From assembly GCA_023382595.1 (NCBI GenBank), contig JAHDWB010000001.1, positions 1,674,001-1,738,000 of the forward strand: a stretch of DNA of 64,000 bases, read 5' to 3'. Origin of the DNA: Anaerolineales bacterium. GTDB lineage: Bacteria; Chloroflexota; Anaerolineae; Anaerolineales; Villigracilaceae. Every line of letters starts with the position of its first letter. Position 1 is the first letter of the stretch. The position numbers and the translations under genes were made by a program. Positions 43,955-53,049 of the stretch are shown piece after piece. Under the pieces are notes generated by a model. It was not told where the DNA came from. It saw only the letters and a program-made list of their open reading frames with translations, and did no database searches.

Positions 43955-45592
43955 GTGAACGACTTCATCACCCAACGCATCAAACGTGGACTTGTCCGCA
44001 GGCTCAATAATCTCAGAATCGCATCGGTTGCGCGCGAAGTGGCTGGCAAAGAGCCAACTGCTTCTGGTGCGCCAGTGGTATTTTTCAAAGCATCTTCCGG
44101 CATTGACGACCTCTCCTGGAACAGCGGATTTCACCTGCTGGCTTCGTGGGCGTTCCGTTTGCATGGAATTCCAGTGGCATATTTTGCCTGCCATTCCGGC
44201 ATGAGCAAGTGTGTGCTGGGAACGAATCGGGATCATCCGCATAAAGAGATGCCGTGCAAGTCGTGTGTGATGCAGTCGAAGACGTTGTATAAAAACGTTA
44301 AAACGTTTGAAGGTTCGAATGTTTCAACGTCGAGCGTCAATTGGTTCGATTTTCAGCGCGACGAACAACTCGCATCCCGTATCTCGTCCCTTTCCATCTC
44401 CGAACTTTCCGCGTTTCAATATCAAGATATTCCCCTCGGCGCATTATGCCTGCCCGGTCTGCGTTGGATCCTTCGCATTCATCATTTGGAAGATGACGAG
44501 AACACGCGTTATCTTCTGCGGGAGTACATCCTGTCCGCATGGAATGTGGCGCGGAAGTTCTCGGACTTTCTCGATCAGACCCAGCCGAGGGCTGTGCTGG
44601 TTTTCAATGGGCAGTTCTTCCCCGAAGCGACGGCGCGCTACATCGCCCAAAAACGCGGACTGCGCGTCATCACGCATGAGGTCGGGTTACAGCCTGCAAC
44701 CGCCTATTTCACCGAGGGCGAAGCGACGGCGTATCCCATTCACATCCCTGATGAATTTGAATTGAACGACGCGCAAAACGCCAAACTCGACGCTTATCTC
44801 GCCAAACGCTTCCAAGGCGACTTTACGATGGCAGGCATCAAATTCTGGGCGGATATGAAGGGATTGGACGAGTCATTCCTGCAAAAAGCGGCGGGATTCA
44901 GACAGATCGTCCCCATCTTTACCAATGTCATTTTCGATACCAGCCAGCCGCATGCCAACACGGTCTTTGAAGATATGTTCGATTGGCTGGATATGGCATT
45001 GAAAGTCATCAAGGAAAATCGGGATACGCTGTTCGTCATCCGCGCGCACCCCGACGAGTTGCGGGTGAGAAAATCCAGCCGCGAAACGGTCGAAGGCTGG
45101 GTGGCAAGCCGCGGCGTGGACAAAGAAGCGAATGTCGTTTTTGTCGGTCCGCGTGAGGTGCTGAGTTCCTATGAGTTGATCCAAAGATCCAAGTTCGTCA
45201 TGGTCTATAACTCGACCATCGGCTTGGAAGCGTCCATCATGGGCGCGGCGGTGTTGTGCGCGGGCAAGGCGCGCTTCACGCAATACCCGACGGTGTTTTT
45301 CCCGCAGACGGTGGAAGATGTAAGAAAAAAGACGGGAGAGTTTTTGGCGGCTGATTCAATTGATGTCCCGCCTGAATTCAAACGCAACGCGCGCAGATTT
45401 TTGTATTACCAACTGTACCGCACGTCCCTGCCGTTCGGTGATTTCCTTGAACCCTCTGTGCGGACGACGCAGACGAAGTTGAAATTGTTTGAGTTGGACG
45501 ATTTGCTGAAATCCGAATCAATAAAAGCGATTTTGGATGGCGTGCTGAACGACGGGGACTTTCTGTTGAAGGAACCTACTCCTCCAGCGTAA
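43955..45592 (+). CDS. Capsule-polysaccharide-type glycosyltransferase-like protein
   Basis: A 545-residue protein with the same general plan as the one at 9870: an N-terminal half with FHLLASWAFRLHGIPVAYF and a CKSC pair near residue 108, and a C-terminal half with TLFVIRAHPDELRV, VVFVGPREVLSSYELI and MVYNSTIGLEASIMGAAVL. These match the donor side of Kdo-transferase-like GT-B proteins. The GTG start at 43955 is the first possible one and has a GGCGGA just before it, so the start is not certain. It overlaps a convergent gene by 17 bases at its end. Confidence 0.7.
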   Translation: MNDFITQRIKRGLVRRLNNLRIASVAREVAGKEPTASGAPVVFFKASSGIDDLSWNSGFHLLASWAFRLHGIPVAYFACHSGMSKCVLGTNRDHPHKEMPCKSCVMQSKTLYKNVKTFEGSNVSTSSVNWFDFQRDEQLASRISSLSISELSAFQYQDIPLGALCLPGLRWILRIHHLEDDENTRYLLREYILSAWNVARKFSDFLDQTQPRAVLVFNGQFFPEATARYIAQKRGLRVITHEVGLQPATAYFTEGEATAYPIHIPDEFELNDAQNAKLDAYLAKRFQGDFTMAGIKFWADMKGLDESFLQKAAGFRQIVPIFTNVIFDTSQPHANTVFEDMFDWLDMALKVIKENRDTLFVIRAHPDELRVRKSSRETVEGWVASRGVDKEANVVFVGPREVLSSYELIQRSKFVMVYNSTIGLEASIMGAAVLCAGKARFTQYPTVFFPQTVEDVRKKTGEFLAADSIDVPPEFKRNARRFLYYQLYRTSLPFGDFLEPSVRTTQTKLKLFELDDLLKSESIKAILDGVLNDGDFLLKEPTPPA

Positions 45593-46181
45593 TGTATTTC
45601 TTCTTCTGCTTCCTCTTCGGGTTGATTCCCTCCAACCCCGCAAACGCATTCTGAATGGACTGCATATCCGCTTCGATGTCATCCGTGAGATGGAATGTCT
45701 CACCCACATGGGCGGTCTTCTGTTTCCCATCCACCTTTGCCATCACAATGGGAAGCCCCGCTTTTTTTGCGATGTGATAAAAACCGCGCTTCCACTCGGT
45801 GACATGATGCCGCGTCCCCTCGGGGGCGATGACGAGGATGAGTTTCTCCGAACGGTTGAACGCCTCCACCATTTGGTCCACCAACCCGGTGGATTTTTTT
45901 CGGTCAACAGGGATGCCGCCGCACCAGTAAAAGAACCAGCCATGCGGTGGGCGGAATAATTCCGCCTTGCCCATGTAGCGCACATCCGCTTTGAGGTGGA
46001 AGATGATGCCGAGGAACAGGACAAAATCCCAGTTCGAAGTGTGAGGCGCGCCGATGATGATGAATTTCGGGATGTCGGGCAATGTCCCTTCCACGCGCCA
46101 TCCGCGCAGGCGCATGATCGATGCACTGATGAGGCGGAAGATCGGGCTGAGAATGGAGGTGGTGAAAATGGTGGTTTTCAT
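45576..46181 (-). CDS. plsC: 1-acylglycerol-3-phosphate acyltransferase family protein
   Basis: A 201-residue protein with the acyltransferase motif I APHTSNWDFVL (H-x4-D), motif II GGIPVDRK and motif III EGTR in IAPEGTRHHVTEWK. The family acylates lysophosphatidate, but this shorter form is also found in glycan loci where it may acylate a lipid or sugar. It is the only - strand gene between the three sulfotransferase/transferase genes and overlaps the preceding gene end to end by 17 bases. Confidence 0.85.
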   Translation of the reverse strand: MKTTIFTTSILSPIFRLISASIMRLRGWRVEGTLPDIPKFIIIGAPHTSNWDFVLFLGIIFHLKADVRYMGKAELFRPPHGWFFYWCGGIPVDRKKSTGLVDQMVEAFNRSEKLILVIAPEGTRHHVTEWKRGFYHIAKKAGLPIVMAKVDGKQKTAHVGETFHLTDDIEADMQSIQNAFAGLEGINPKRKQKKKYITLEE

Positions 46182-46241
46182 GTGACGTTAAACCCTGAAA
46201 GGCAAATTACGGCACGACAAAATCTGTGGTTAAATAACCGC

Positions 46242-47090
46242 ATGGATTTAAAATCGTCGCTCCGTTTCACAGTGTATCACAGTGAGAAAATCCTGCAACG
46301 CCTGCGCTTCGCCTCCCAACCTGCCGACCTGCCCATCCTGCTCGGCATTTCATTTCCCAAAAGCGGCACGCATCTGCTCGATCAGATTTTACTTGGCTTC
46401 TCGAATATTGCACCGTACGCCAAGCGCGTGCATTCGTTCTATGCCGAGTACGAAGGCGAAAGCGGAAAAAAACGCGACCCGCAACAGGCGCTCGACTGGC
46501 TCAACTCGCTCCGTCCGCGTGATGTCGCTTCCGCACATCTCTTTGCCAGACCCGAATCTGTTGCCCGTGTGTGTTCCGAAAAGTTCGTGCCCTACTTTAT
46601 CTTCCGCGACCCGCGCGATGTGGTCGTCTCGCACGTCTTCTACGTCACCGAAATGGAAGCGCGGCACGTTCATCACGTGTACTATCAATCGCTTCCCGAT
46701 TTCGATGCGCGATTAAAAGCCAGCATTCTCGGAAGACCCGATGCGGATATTGAATTTCCGAACATCGCCGAACGCTTTGCTCCCTACATGGATTGGCTGA
46801 ATCATCCCGAAGTGTTGACGATCCACTTTGAAGATTTGATCCATGCCCGCGCGGAGACGTTGACCAAAATCATGGATCATTTCCTCGAACGTGTTCCGCT
46901 TCCCACTCCCCGACAGTCGATCCTTGATTCTCTCGAAGCCTCCATCAACCCGACAAAATCCCCGACCTTCCGCTCAGGGAAAACAGGCGAATGGAAGAAA
47001 TATTTCACCGACGGGCATAAGAAGATTTTCAAAGATGCCGCTGGGGATTTGTTGATCAAACTAGGCTACGAAAAGGATAATAATTGGTAG
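46242..47090 (+). CDS. PAPS-dependent sulfotransferase
   Basis: A 282-residue protein with ISFPKSGTHLLDQIL (about 36-50, the 5'-phosphosulfate loop with Lys40) and FIFRDPRDVVVSH (about 119-131). The C-terminal FRSGKTGEWKKYF is close to the one at 43094. The true start is the ATG at 46242; the frame open from 45996 runs antisense through the acyltransferase gene. Two close paralogs near each other suggest duplication followed by change of acceptor site (inference). Confidence 0.88.
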   Translation: MDLKSSLRFTVYHSEKILQRLRFASQPADLPILLGISFPKSGTHLLDQILLGFSNIAPYAKRVHSFYAEYEGESGKKRDPQQALDWLNSLRPRDVASAHLFARPESVARVCSEKFVPYFIFRDPRDVVVSHVFYVTEMEARHVHHVYYQSLPDFDARLKASILGRPDADIEFPNIAERFAPYMDWLNHPEVLTIHFEDLIHARAETLTKIMDHFLERVPLPTPRQSILDSLEASINPTKSPTFRSGKTGEWKKYFTDGHKKIFKDAAGDLLIKLGYEKDNNW

Positions 47091-47112
47091 GGGCAAGGTT
47101 ATCTCGCCCCTA
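47088..47112. repeat. Intergenic palindrome (TAGGGGC...GCCCCTA)
   Basis: A 7-bp perfect stem of TAGGGGC and GCCCCTA around an 11-base loop starts in the stop codon of the sulfotransferase gene, in the same position and style as the GTAGG...CCTAC hairpin at 9832 and the one at 40861. Confidence 0.5.
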
Positions 47113-47121
47113 GAGTGAAAT

Positions 47122-48051
47122 ATGAACTGCTCCATCGTCATCCGCGCATATAACGAAGAGAAGCATATTGGGCGTTTGCTGGAAGGAATTCGTCAGCAGA
47201 CCATCAACGATGTGGAAGTGATTCTCGTAGATTCAGGATCGACTGACGCGACTGTTTCCATTGCTGAATCATTCGGCGCGAAGGTCGTTCATATACCGTC
47301 AGTGGAGTTTACGTTTGGGCGGTCGCTCAACTTTGGGGTCCGCGAAGCAAGAAGCGAATTCATCGTCATTGCCAGCGCGCATGTCTATCCTGTCTATCCT
47401 GATTGGCTGGAGACGTTGCTGCATCCATTTCAGGATGAAAAAGTCGCTCTCACTTATGGCAAACAACGCGGATACGAAGGCTCGAAGTTTTCCGAGCATC
47501 AGATTTTCCATCAGTGGTATCCCGATGTGAGCAATTTCGATCAAGCCACCGCGTTCTGCAACAATGCCAATTCTGCCATTCGTAAAAAACTATGGGAACA
47601 GCACGCGTATGATGAAACGCTGACGGGGCTCGAAGATTTGGAGTGGGGCAAATGGGCGAAGGGACAAGGCTACAAGATCGCCTACGCCGCCGAAGCGGAG
47701 ATCATCCACATCCACAACGAGACGCCGCGCGGAGTGTACAACCGCTACCGACGCGAAGCGATGGCATTACGGCGCATCTACCCCGAAGCGCATTTTAATT
47801 TCTACGATTTTCTCCGTTTGACTTTTACGAATATTGTGAGCGATCTCTGGCATGCCGCCTGTGAAGGTGTGTTTCTGAAAAGTTTCGCTTCGATCTTCTG
47901 GTTCCGTTTCATGCAGTTTCATGGTACGCGAATTGGTCACCGTGAGACGAGCCTGGTCACACCGCAACTGCGGGAGACGTTCTATTATGCGCGGGAACGC
48001 AAAATGAAAGATAAAAGAAAAAGGGATGTCGAACCAATTAAGTACGATTGA
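47122..48051 (+). CDS. Family 2 glycosyltransferase (rhamnosyltransferase-like)
   Basis: A 309-residue GT2 protein: CSIVIRAYNEEKHIGRLLEGI, VILVDSGSTDATV, IASAHVYPVY in place of the usual DXD strand, then FCNNANSAIRK and the acceptor region GLEDLEWGKWAKGQG. The E-D-x-E-W pattern is typical of rhamnosyl- and similar transferases. It is the last gene of the glycan locus and is followed by a terminator. Confidence 0.85.
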   Translation: MNCSIVIRAYNEEKHIGRLLEGIRQQTINDVEVILVDSGSTDATVSIAESFGAKVVHIPSVEFTFGRSLNFGVREARSEFIVIASAHVYPVYPDWLETLLHPFQDEKVALTYGKQRGYEGSKFSEHQIFHQWYPDVSNFDQATAFCNNANSAIRKKLWEQHAYDETLTGLEDLEWGKWAKGQGYKIAYAAEAEIIHIHNETPRGVYNRYRREAMALRRIYPEAHFNFYDFLRLTFTNIVSDLWHAACEGVFLKSFASIFWFRFMQFHGTRIGHRETSLVTPQLRETFYYARERKMKDKRKRDVEPIKYD

Positions 48052-48073
48052 GAGTGATGAGAAATTTAATGAT

Positions 48074-48102
48074 AAACGCCTGCATTTTAATGCAGGCGTT
48101 TT
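48074..48102. terminator. Bidirectional intrinsic terminator
   Basis: AAACGCCTGCA (48074-48084) pairs perfectly with TGCAGGCGTTT (48091-48101), with further T-A pairs toward the loop and a T run after it. It separates the end of the glycan locus from the convergent pfkA gene. Confidence 0.88.
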
Positions 48103-48137
48103 CTTGGTGGAAGAAAAACAAATCCAGAATTGATAAC

Positions 48138-49112
48138 CTACCTGGCTAAAACCTCCGCCATGTGGATATATTCCATGTTCACTTTCCGTTTGTTCGAGAT
48201 CACATCCACCAGCGGGATATATTCGATGCCTTTGCCTTTGAGACCAGTCATCACGCCGTCCTTGCCTGCGACCAGCGCCTCCACGGCTTTGACGCCCATG
48301 CGCGATGCCAGCAGACGGTCGTATGCCGTCGGCGAACCTCCGCGCTGAATGTGACCGAGGATGGTCATGCGTGTCTTGAAACCGACATCCATTCCGTCAA
48401 TTTTTGCCGCCAATTCGGTCGTGCGGACCGCCGAGCCTTCCGCGTTGATAATAATCGCATGGGTTTTGCCGCGTTTGTACGCCTCCTCGATGGCTTTTGC
48501 CACCTCGTCCACGGTGGCGGGCGCTTCGGGGATCAGGACGATCTCCGCGCCGCAGACGATGCCCGCCATCACGGCAAGATAGCCGCTGTTGCGTCCCATG
48601 GTTTCGACCAGGAATGCCCGCTGGTGTGACGAAGCCGTGTCGCGTAATTTATCCACCGCATCCATGATGGTGTTCATGGCGGTGTCCGTGCCGATGGCGA
48701 TGTTCGTGCCCCAGATGTCGTTGTCAATACTGCCGGGGATGCCGATCACCTTGATGCCCTGCTGCTGGAGCGCGTACGCGCCGTTCAGCGAACCTTCCCC
48801 GCCGATGATGATCAATGCCTCCATGCCGGCTTCGTTCATCTTGCGGATCGCCTCACGCTGACCGGATGGCTCCATGAAGCGCTTGCTGCGGCTGGTCTGC
48901 AGGACGGTCCCGCCGCGCTGGAGGATGCCACCCACATCGCGCGCGCCGAGGGGTTTGAACTCGCCGCCCACCAGCCCCTCGAACCCGTGCATCACACCGA
49001 TCACGTTCATATTGTTGCCAAGTGCCGTCCGCACCACCGCGCGGATCGCCGCATTCATACCGGGCGCATCGCCCCCGGAGGTCATGATACCAATTGTAAA
49101 TTTATCTGCCAT
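48138..49112 (-). CDS. pfkA: ATP-dependent 6-phosphofructokinase
   Basis: A 324-residue protein with the family motifs IGIMTSGGDAPGMNAAIR, IGGEGSLNGAY, IPGSIDNDIWGTNIAIG (PGTxDND-type catalytic region), VETMGRNSGYLAV and ILGHIQRGGSPTAYDR. It phosphorylates fructose 6-phosphate in glycolysis. The GGEGS version of the GGDGS motif and the SIDND catalytic stretch are seen in ATP-type enzymes with small changes (Gly-Ser for Gly-Thr); donor preference is not certain. The longer frame to 49208 is discarded; the ATG at 49112 overlaps the rnz gene by 11 bases, so the two genes are coupled. Confidence 0.93.
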   Translation of the reverse strand: MADKFTIGIMTSGGDAPGMNAAIRAVVRTALGNNMNVIGVMHGFEGLVGGEFKPLGARDVGGILQRGGTVLQTSRSKRFMEPSGQREAIRKMNEAGMEALIIIGGEGSLNGAYALQQQGIKVIGIPGSIDNDIWGTNIAIGTDTAMNTIMDAVDKLRDTASSHQRAFLVETMGRNSGYLAVMAGIVCGAEIVLIPEAPATVDEVAKAIEEAYKRGKTHAIIINAEGSAVRTTELAAKIDGMDVGFKTRMTILGHIQRGGSPTAYDRLLASRMGVKAVEALVAGKDGVMTGLKGKGIEYIPLVDVISNKRKVNMEYIHMAEVLAR

Positions 49113-50034
49113 CTTGAATATCTCTCTTGATTTGGAATGTATCGAAATCGCGCGCGACCACCGTATTCGGAAAAACGGACTGCGCCTCTGCAAGCACATC
49201 CTTTCCACGGTAGCGGCGCGAAATATGAGTCAGGATCAATTTCTTCACCCCCGCCTTCACAGCCAGTTCCGCCGCCATGCGCGCGGTGAGATGCGAGAAC
49301 TGTTTCGCCATTTCCTCTTCTTCATTCAGGTAGGTGGATTCGATCACCACAGCGTCCGCGTCGCGGCAGACCTCGATCAGATTATCGGTCCTTCCCGCAT
49401 CCCCCACGATGACGAGTTTACTGCCCTTTTCCCAGTCACCAAGCACATCGTCAGGTGTGATGCGCTTTCCACCGGGCAGGACGATCTCCCTGCCTTCAAC
49501 CAGTTCGCGGCGTTCGGGTCCGAACGGCACGCCGAGCGCGTCCGCTTTTTCAGCCAAAAACGGACGCCGCGCCTTGCCCTCGAAAACATACCCAAGACTG
49601 TCCGCCCGCCCATGCGAGACGTCGAACGCAGTCACGGTGAAATCTTCCGCTTCGAAAATGACCCCGGGCTTGATCTCCACCAGACGCAGGGGCATCGGCG
49701 GTTGCTTTCCGCGCAGGACAACATCATAAAGAAGCGTGCGCACACGTTCGAGCGTGCCGCGGCTGCCAAAGACCTCGAACTCCTCGATCGCCTCCCAGCG
49801 CAGGAAGGTCGAAAGCAGACCACCCAGCCCAAGGATGTGATCAAGGTGACCGTGCGTGAGCAGGGCGCGCGTCAGGCGTTTGAAGCCCTTGCCCGATTGC
49901 AGGATCTGGCGCTGTGTGCCTTCGCCGCAATCCACCAGAAAACGGTATTCGTTGTGGGAAACGATCTGACCTGAAAGCCCGCGCTGAATGGACGGCGCGG
50001 AAGCGGATGTGCCAAGAAAAAGAATTTCGAACAA
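49102..50034 (-). CDS. rnz: Ribonuclease Z (tRNA 3' processing)
   Basis: A 310-residue metallo-beta-lactamase fold with the metal motif THGHLDHILGLGG (HxHxDH), FDVSHGRADSLGY, VIVGDAGRTDNL and LTHISRRYRG. It cleaves the 3' trailer of tRNA precursors. No ATG fits the conserved start LFEILFLGTSAS, so a TTG at 50034 is the likely start, with AAGGA about 14 bases before it. It is transcribed together with pfkA and is divergent from ftsK. Confidence 0.88.
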   Translation of the reverse strand: MFEILFLGTSASAPSIQRGLSGQIVSHNEYRFLVDCGEGTQRQILQSGKGFKRLTRALLTHGHLDHILGLGGLLSTFLRWEAIEEFEVFGSRGTLERVRTLLYDVVLRGKQPPMPLRLVEIKPGVIFEAEDFTVTAFDVSHGRADSLGYVFEGKARRPFLAEKADALGVPFGPERRELVEGREIVLPGGKRITPDDVLGDWEKGSKLVIVGDAGRTDNLIEVCRDADAVVIESTYLNEEEEMAKQFSHLTARMAAELAVKAGVKKLILTHISRRYRGKDVLAEAQSVFPNTVVARDFDTFQIKRDIQDGR

Positions 50035-50135
50035 AGTTGTCGTGTCCTTACATGAATGATCGCACAGAAGGGAGGTTCTGACGAGATTTTCGATAGAAGT
50101 CCTGCAATTGTACCTTAAAGAAAACAGACCATTTG

Positions 50136-50144
50136 TGCTATAAT
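50136..50144 (+). promoter_or_regulatory. Extended -10 promoter of ftsK
   Basis: TGCTATAAT has the TG of an extended -10 one base before a perfect TATAAT (50139-50144). No clear -35 is present, as is common with extended -10 sites. The transcript would start about 39 bases before the ATG at 50190. Confidence 0.55.
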
Positions 50145-50189
50145 CCCAAAACCGCCTTTTGTCGCATCGCGAATCGCGCATTTCATACA

Positions 50190-52496
50190 ATGCCTCTTCT
50201 CAAACCATCCACCCCCCCAAAGAAAAGCAGCAAACCCGCAGGCAGAACCTTCGCGCCAAAAAAGGGCGGCGCTTCGCAGGGGAAATCCGCCTCAAAACAT
50301 AAGGCGCCGCCGCGCCAGCAGACGTGGTGGGAAAGCCTCTCCGCCGAACGCAAACTGGACGTGGTCGGCATCGTGCTCGCATTCGTCGGTATCATCATCC
50401 TGCTTGGTCTTATCTCCGCCAATCGTTCCGCGCTCATCGGCGGCGCGATCTTTTTCCTTTCGCAATTATTCGGCTGGGGAGTATATGTTCTGCCTCTCGG
50501 TTTCCTTGTCTTCGGTTTATGGCTGGTCTTCCGCAAGATCGAACGCATGCCCCCATTTTCTTTCGAACGAGCCGTCGGCGGCATCCTGCTTTTCATCTGG
50601 CTGCTTGCCGTTCTGCATCCGCTCAGCGGCGCGACGCGCGAAACCGCCGAAACGGTCGCCATCACTGGCGCGGGTGGCGGCTACTTTGGAAGCCTGCTGC
50701 AAAGTTTTCTCTGGGGGGCGTTTGGCGCCATCGGCGCAGTCATCGCTTTGATCGCATGGCTGATCATCGGTGTTGCCGTCATGTTGGATAAATCCGTCTC
50801 CGACCTGTTCTTCTGGCTCACACCGTTGACATCCAAACTGCGCGACCTGCTGAACAAACCGCTCGCGCCTCCTTCACCGCTGACATCTGATTCAGTTTCT
50901 GAAAACGGATTCACCCCGATCGATGCCTCCGCCATGCCGCACGTTGACACGGTCAATGTGCCGGTTCAACCCGTGCAAACGCGAAGCGGCGTGACCGTCA
51001 TCGAGTGGAAACTGCCCGCCGTCGGCGACATCCTTGATTCGGGCAATGCGCCGACCGCCAATGAGGAGTTCGTCCAACAGCGCGCGCGTCTCATTGAAGA
51101 CACGCTTGCGTCCTTTGGCGCGCCAGCGCAGGTGGTGGCGATCAGCCGCGGACCGACGATCACGCAATTTGGTGTGGAGCCGCTCTTCGTTGAGACCCGA
51201 GGCGGCGTGCGGACGAGAGTCCGCGTGAGCAAGATCGCATCCCTCTCCGATGACCTTGCGTTGGCGCTCGCCGCGCCGCGCATCCGCATTCAGGCTCCCG
51301 TCCCCGGTCATAGCTATGTCGGTATCGAGGTGCCGAACGAAGAGATGGCGATGGTGGCGCTGCGCGATATTTTGGAAAGCGAAGTGTACAGGAATTATAA
51401 GAAGCCGTTGAGCTTTGGTTTGGGACGCGATGTGGCGGGCATGCCGATTGTGACCAGCATCGAGAACATGCCGCACATGCTGATCGCTGGGACGACCGGT
51501 TCGGGTAAATCGGTCTGTGTCAATTCGATCCTGACCTGTATGCTGCTGTACAATACGCCCGACGATCTGCGCCTTGTGTTGGTGGACCCCAAGCGCGTGG
51601 AGTTGACCGGGTACAACGGCATCCCGCATTTGCTTGGTCCTGTTGTCGTCGAGATGGATCGGGTCATTGGCGCATTGCAGTGGATGACGCGCGAAATGGA
51701 CAAGCGTTATCACATGTTTGCGCAGATGGGCTCGCGTAACATTACCGACTACAACAATAAAATGAAATTGCAGGGTGGGAAGAAACTCCCGTATTTGGTC
51801 GTCGTCATCGATGAGTTGGCGGACTTGATGATGATCGCCCCCGACGAAACCGAAAGAACCATCACGCGCCTCGCGCAGTTGGCGCGCGCCACTGGCATCC
51901 ATATGATCCTTGCCACCCAGCGCCCGTCCGTGGACGTGGTGACAGGACTGATCAAAGCCAACTTCCCGGCGCGTATCGCGTTCGCAGTGGCATCCAATAC
52001 TGACAGCCGCGTTATTCTTGACCAACCCGGTGCGGAACGTTTGCTCGGGCGCGGTGACATGCTGTATCAGGCTCCCGATGCGCCTGCGCCGGTCCGCTTG
52101 CAGGGCGTCTTTGTTTCGGATCATGAGATCCAGAAACTGGTGGAATACTGGCGCGATCAGGCAGGGAACGCCAGTCCGTATGCGGTGGCAGGCATGCCCG
52201 CGGATGCCGTCCCGGAGAATGTCCCGCTCAAGCAGGTTCCGCTTTGGGAAGAGGCACAAAAGGTCGAAGGGGATCCATTGTTCGAGGAAGCAGTGGCAAT
52301 TGTCCGCAAGGAGGGACGCGCCTCGGTTTCCATGTTGCAGCGCAGGCTGCGCATCGGCTATACACGCGCATCCCGCATTGTGGACATGATGGAGGACAAG
52401 AAGATCGTCGGTCCGCCGGAGGGTGCGACGCAGATGCGCCCGGTGCTGGATTACGGTAATGTCACACCGCCGCCATCCAGCGATGAAGAAGGTTAG
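50190..52496 (+). CDS. ftsK: DNA translocase FtsK/SpoIIIE
   Basis: A 768-residue protein. A basic, Lys/Pro-rich N-terminus of about 45 residues is followed by four membrane helices (about 60-215), a linker, the motor domain with Walker A AGTTGSGKSVCVNSI and Walker B LVVVIDELADLMM, and the C-terminal gamma winged helix with RKEGRASVSMLQRRLRIGY. It pumps DNA through the septum during division and chromosome segregation. The ATG at 50190 has no strong ribosome site; the frame from 50133 overlaps the promoter. Confidence 0.95.
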   Translation: MPLLKPSTPPKKSSKPAGRTFAPKKGGASQGKSASKHKAPPRQQTWWESLSAERKLDVVGIVLAFVGIIILLGLISANRSALIGGAIFFLSQLFGWGVYVLPLGFLVFGLWLVFRKIERMPPFSFERAVGGILLFIWLLAVLHPLSGATRETAETVAITGAGGGYFGSLLQSFLWGAFGAIGAVIALIAWLIIGVAVMLDKSVSDLFFWLTPLTSKLRDLLNKPLAPPSPLTSDSVSENGFTPIDASAMPHVDTVNVPVQPVQTRSGVTVIEWKLPAVGDILDSGNAPTANEEFVQQRARLIEDTLASFGAPAQVVAISRGPTITQFGVEPLFVETRGGVRTRVRVSKIASLSDDLALALAAPRIRIQAPVPGHSYVGIEVPNEEMAMVALRDILESEVYRNYKKPLSFGLGRDVAGMPIVTSIENMPHMLIAGTTGSGKSVCVNSILTCMLLYNTPDDLRLVLVDPKRVELTGYNGIPHLLGPVVVEMDRVIGALQWMTREMDKRYHMFAQMGSRNITDYNNKMKLQGGKKLPYLVVVIDELADLMMIAPDETERTITRLAQLARATGIHMILATQRPSVDVVTGLIKANFPARIAFAVASNTDSRVILDQPGAERLLGRGDMLYQAPDAPAPVRLQGVFVSDHEIQKLVEYWRDQAGNASPYAVAGMPADAVPENVPLKQVPLWEEAQKVEGDPLFEEAVAIVRKEGRASVSMLQRRLRIGYTRASRIVDMMEDKKIVGPPEGATQMRPVLDYGNVTPPPSSDEEG

Positions 52497-52499
52497 AAG

Positions 52500-52529
52500 A
52501 ACGGGATTGTCATTTGGCAATCCTGTTTT
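52500..52529 (+). terminator. Intrinsic terminator after ftsK
   Basis: AACGGGATTG and CAATCCTGTT form a 10-bp stem with one G-U pair and an 8-base loop, followed by TT. It begins four bases after the ftsK stop. Confidence 0.7.
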
Positions 52530-52573
52530 ATTTAACAACTTTGTTAGTGCAAAATCTTGATTGTGATACATAG

Positions 52574-52579
52574 TATAAT
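52574..52579 (+). promoter_or_regulatory. -10 box (TATAAT) before mcmA2
   Basis: A perfect TATAAT after the ftsK terminator, 27 bases before the mcmA2 ATG. TTGATT at 52557 is too close to be its -35. The gene has a strong GGAGG ribosome site at 52597-52601. Confidence 0.45.
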
Positions 52580-52606
52580 CATCATGATATTTCCTTCGGA
52601 GGAAAC

Positions 52607-53005
52607 ATGACTGAAAAGAAAATTCGTGTATTGGTTGCCAAACCCGGGCTGGATGGTCACGACCGCGGCGCGAAGGTGGTGGCGCGCGCGCTGCGTGATG
52701 CCGGCATGGAAGTGATCTACACAGGTTTGCGCCAAACACCCGAAATGATCGCCGAAGCCGCGCTTCAGGAGGATGTGGATGTGGTTGGTTTGTCCATTCT
52801 CTCCGGCGCGCACATGGCGCTGACCCCGCGCATCATGGAATTGTTGCAGGCGAACGGGCAGACCCACGTCAAGGTCTTTATCGGAGGCATCATTCCCGAT
52901 GAAGATATGCAGCGCTTGAAAGAAATGGGGGTGGCTGGGGTCTTTGGTCCCGGAGCATCCACCGAAGATATCATCCGCGATGTTCGAACGGCAATGGCAG
53001 GGTAA
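52607..53005 (+). CDS. mcmA2: Methylmalonyl-CoA mutase, B12-binding small subunit
   Basis: A 132-residue protein with the cobalamin motif in [20 protein letters not shown] (DxHxxG), LSILSGAHM and [10 protein letters not shown]. This is the stand-alone B12 subunit found in split methylmalonyl-CoA (or related acyl-CoA) mutases, which need a separate large subunit for catalysis. That large subunit is not in the window. The chaperone MeaB follows, which supports the mutase role. Confidence 0.92.
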   Translation: MTEKKIRVLVAKPGLDGHDRGAKVVARALRDAGMEVIYTGLRQTPEMIAEAALQEDVDVVGLSILSGAHMALTPRIMELLQANGQTHVKVFIGGIIPDEDMQRLKEMGVAGVFGPGASTEDIIRDVRTAMAG

Positions 53006-53017
53006 CCTGCCATCCCC

Positions 53018-53043
53018 ACACAGAGCACAAGCTCTGTGTTTTT
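53018..53043 (+). terminator. Intrinsic terminator between mcmA2 and meaB
   Basis: ACACAGAGC and GCTCTGTGT make a 9-bp perfect stem with an ACAA loop followed by TTTT. A second small hairpin (GGCAGG-GTAA-CCTGCC) covers the mcmA2 stop codon. The meaB ATG is seven bases further on, so read-through or an internal start must feed meaB. Confidence 0.7.
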
Positions 53044-53049
53044 CTCTTA

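Noticed and set aside
50892-52739. A 615-codon - strand frame opposite ftsK
   Set aside because: It is the antisense of the FtsK motor domain, with His/Arg-rich low-complexity sequence and no recognisable motif.
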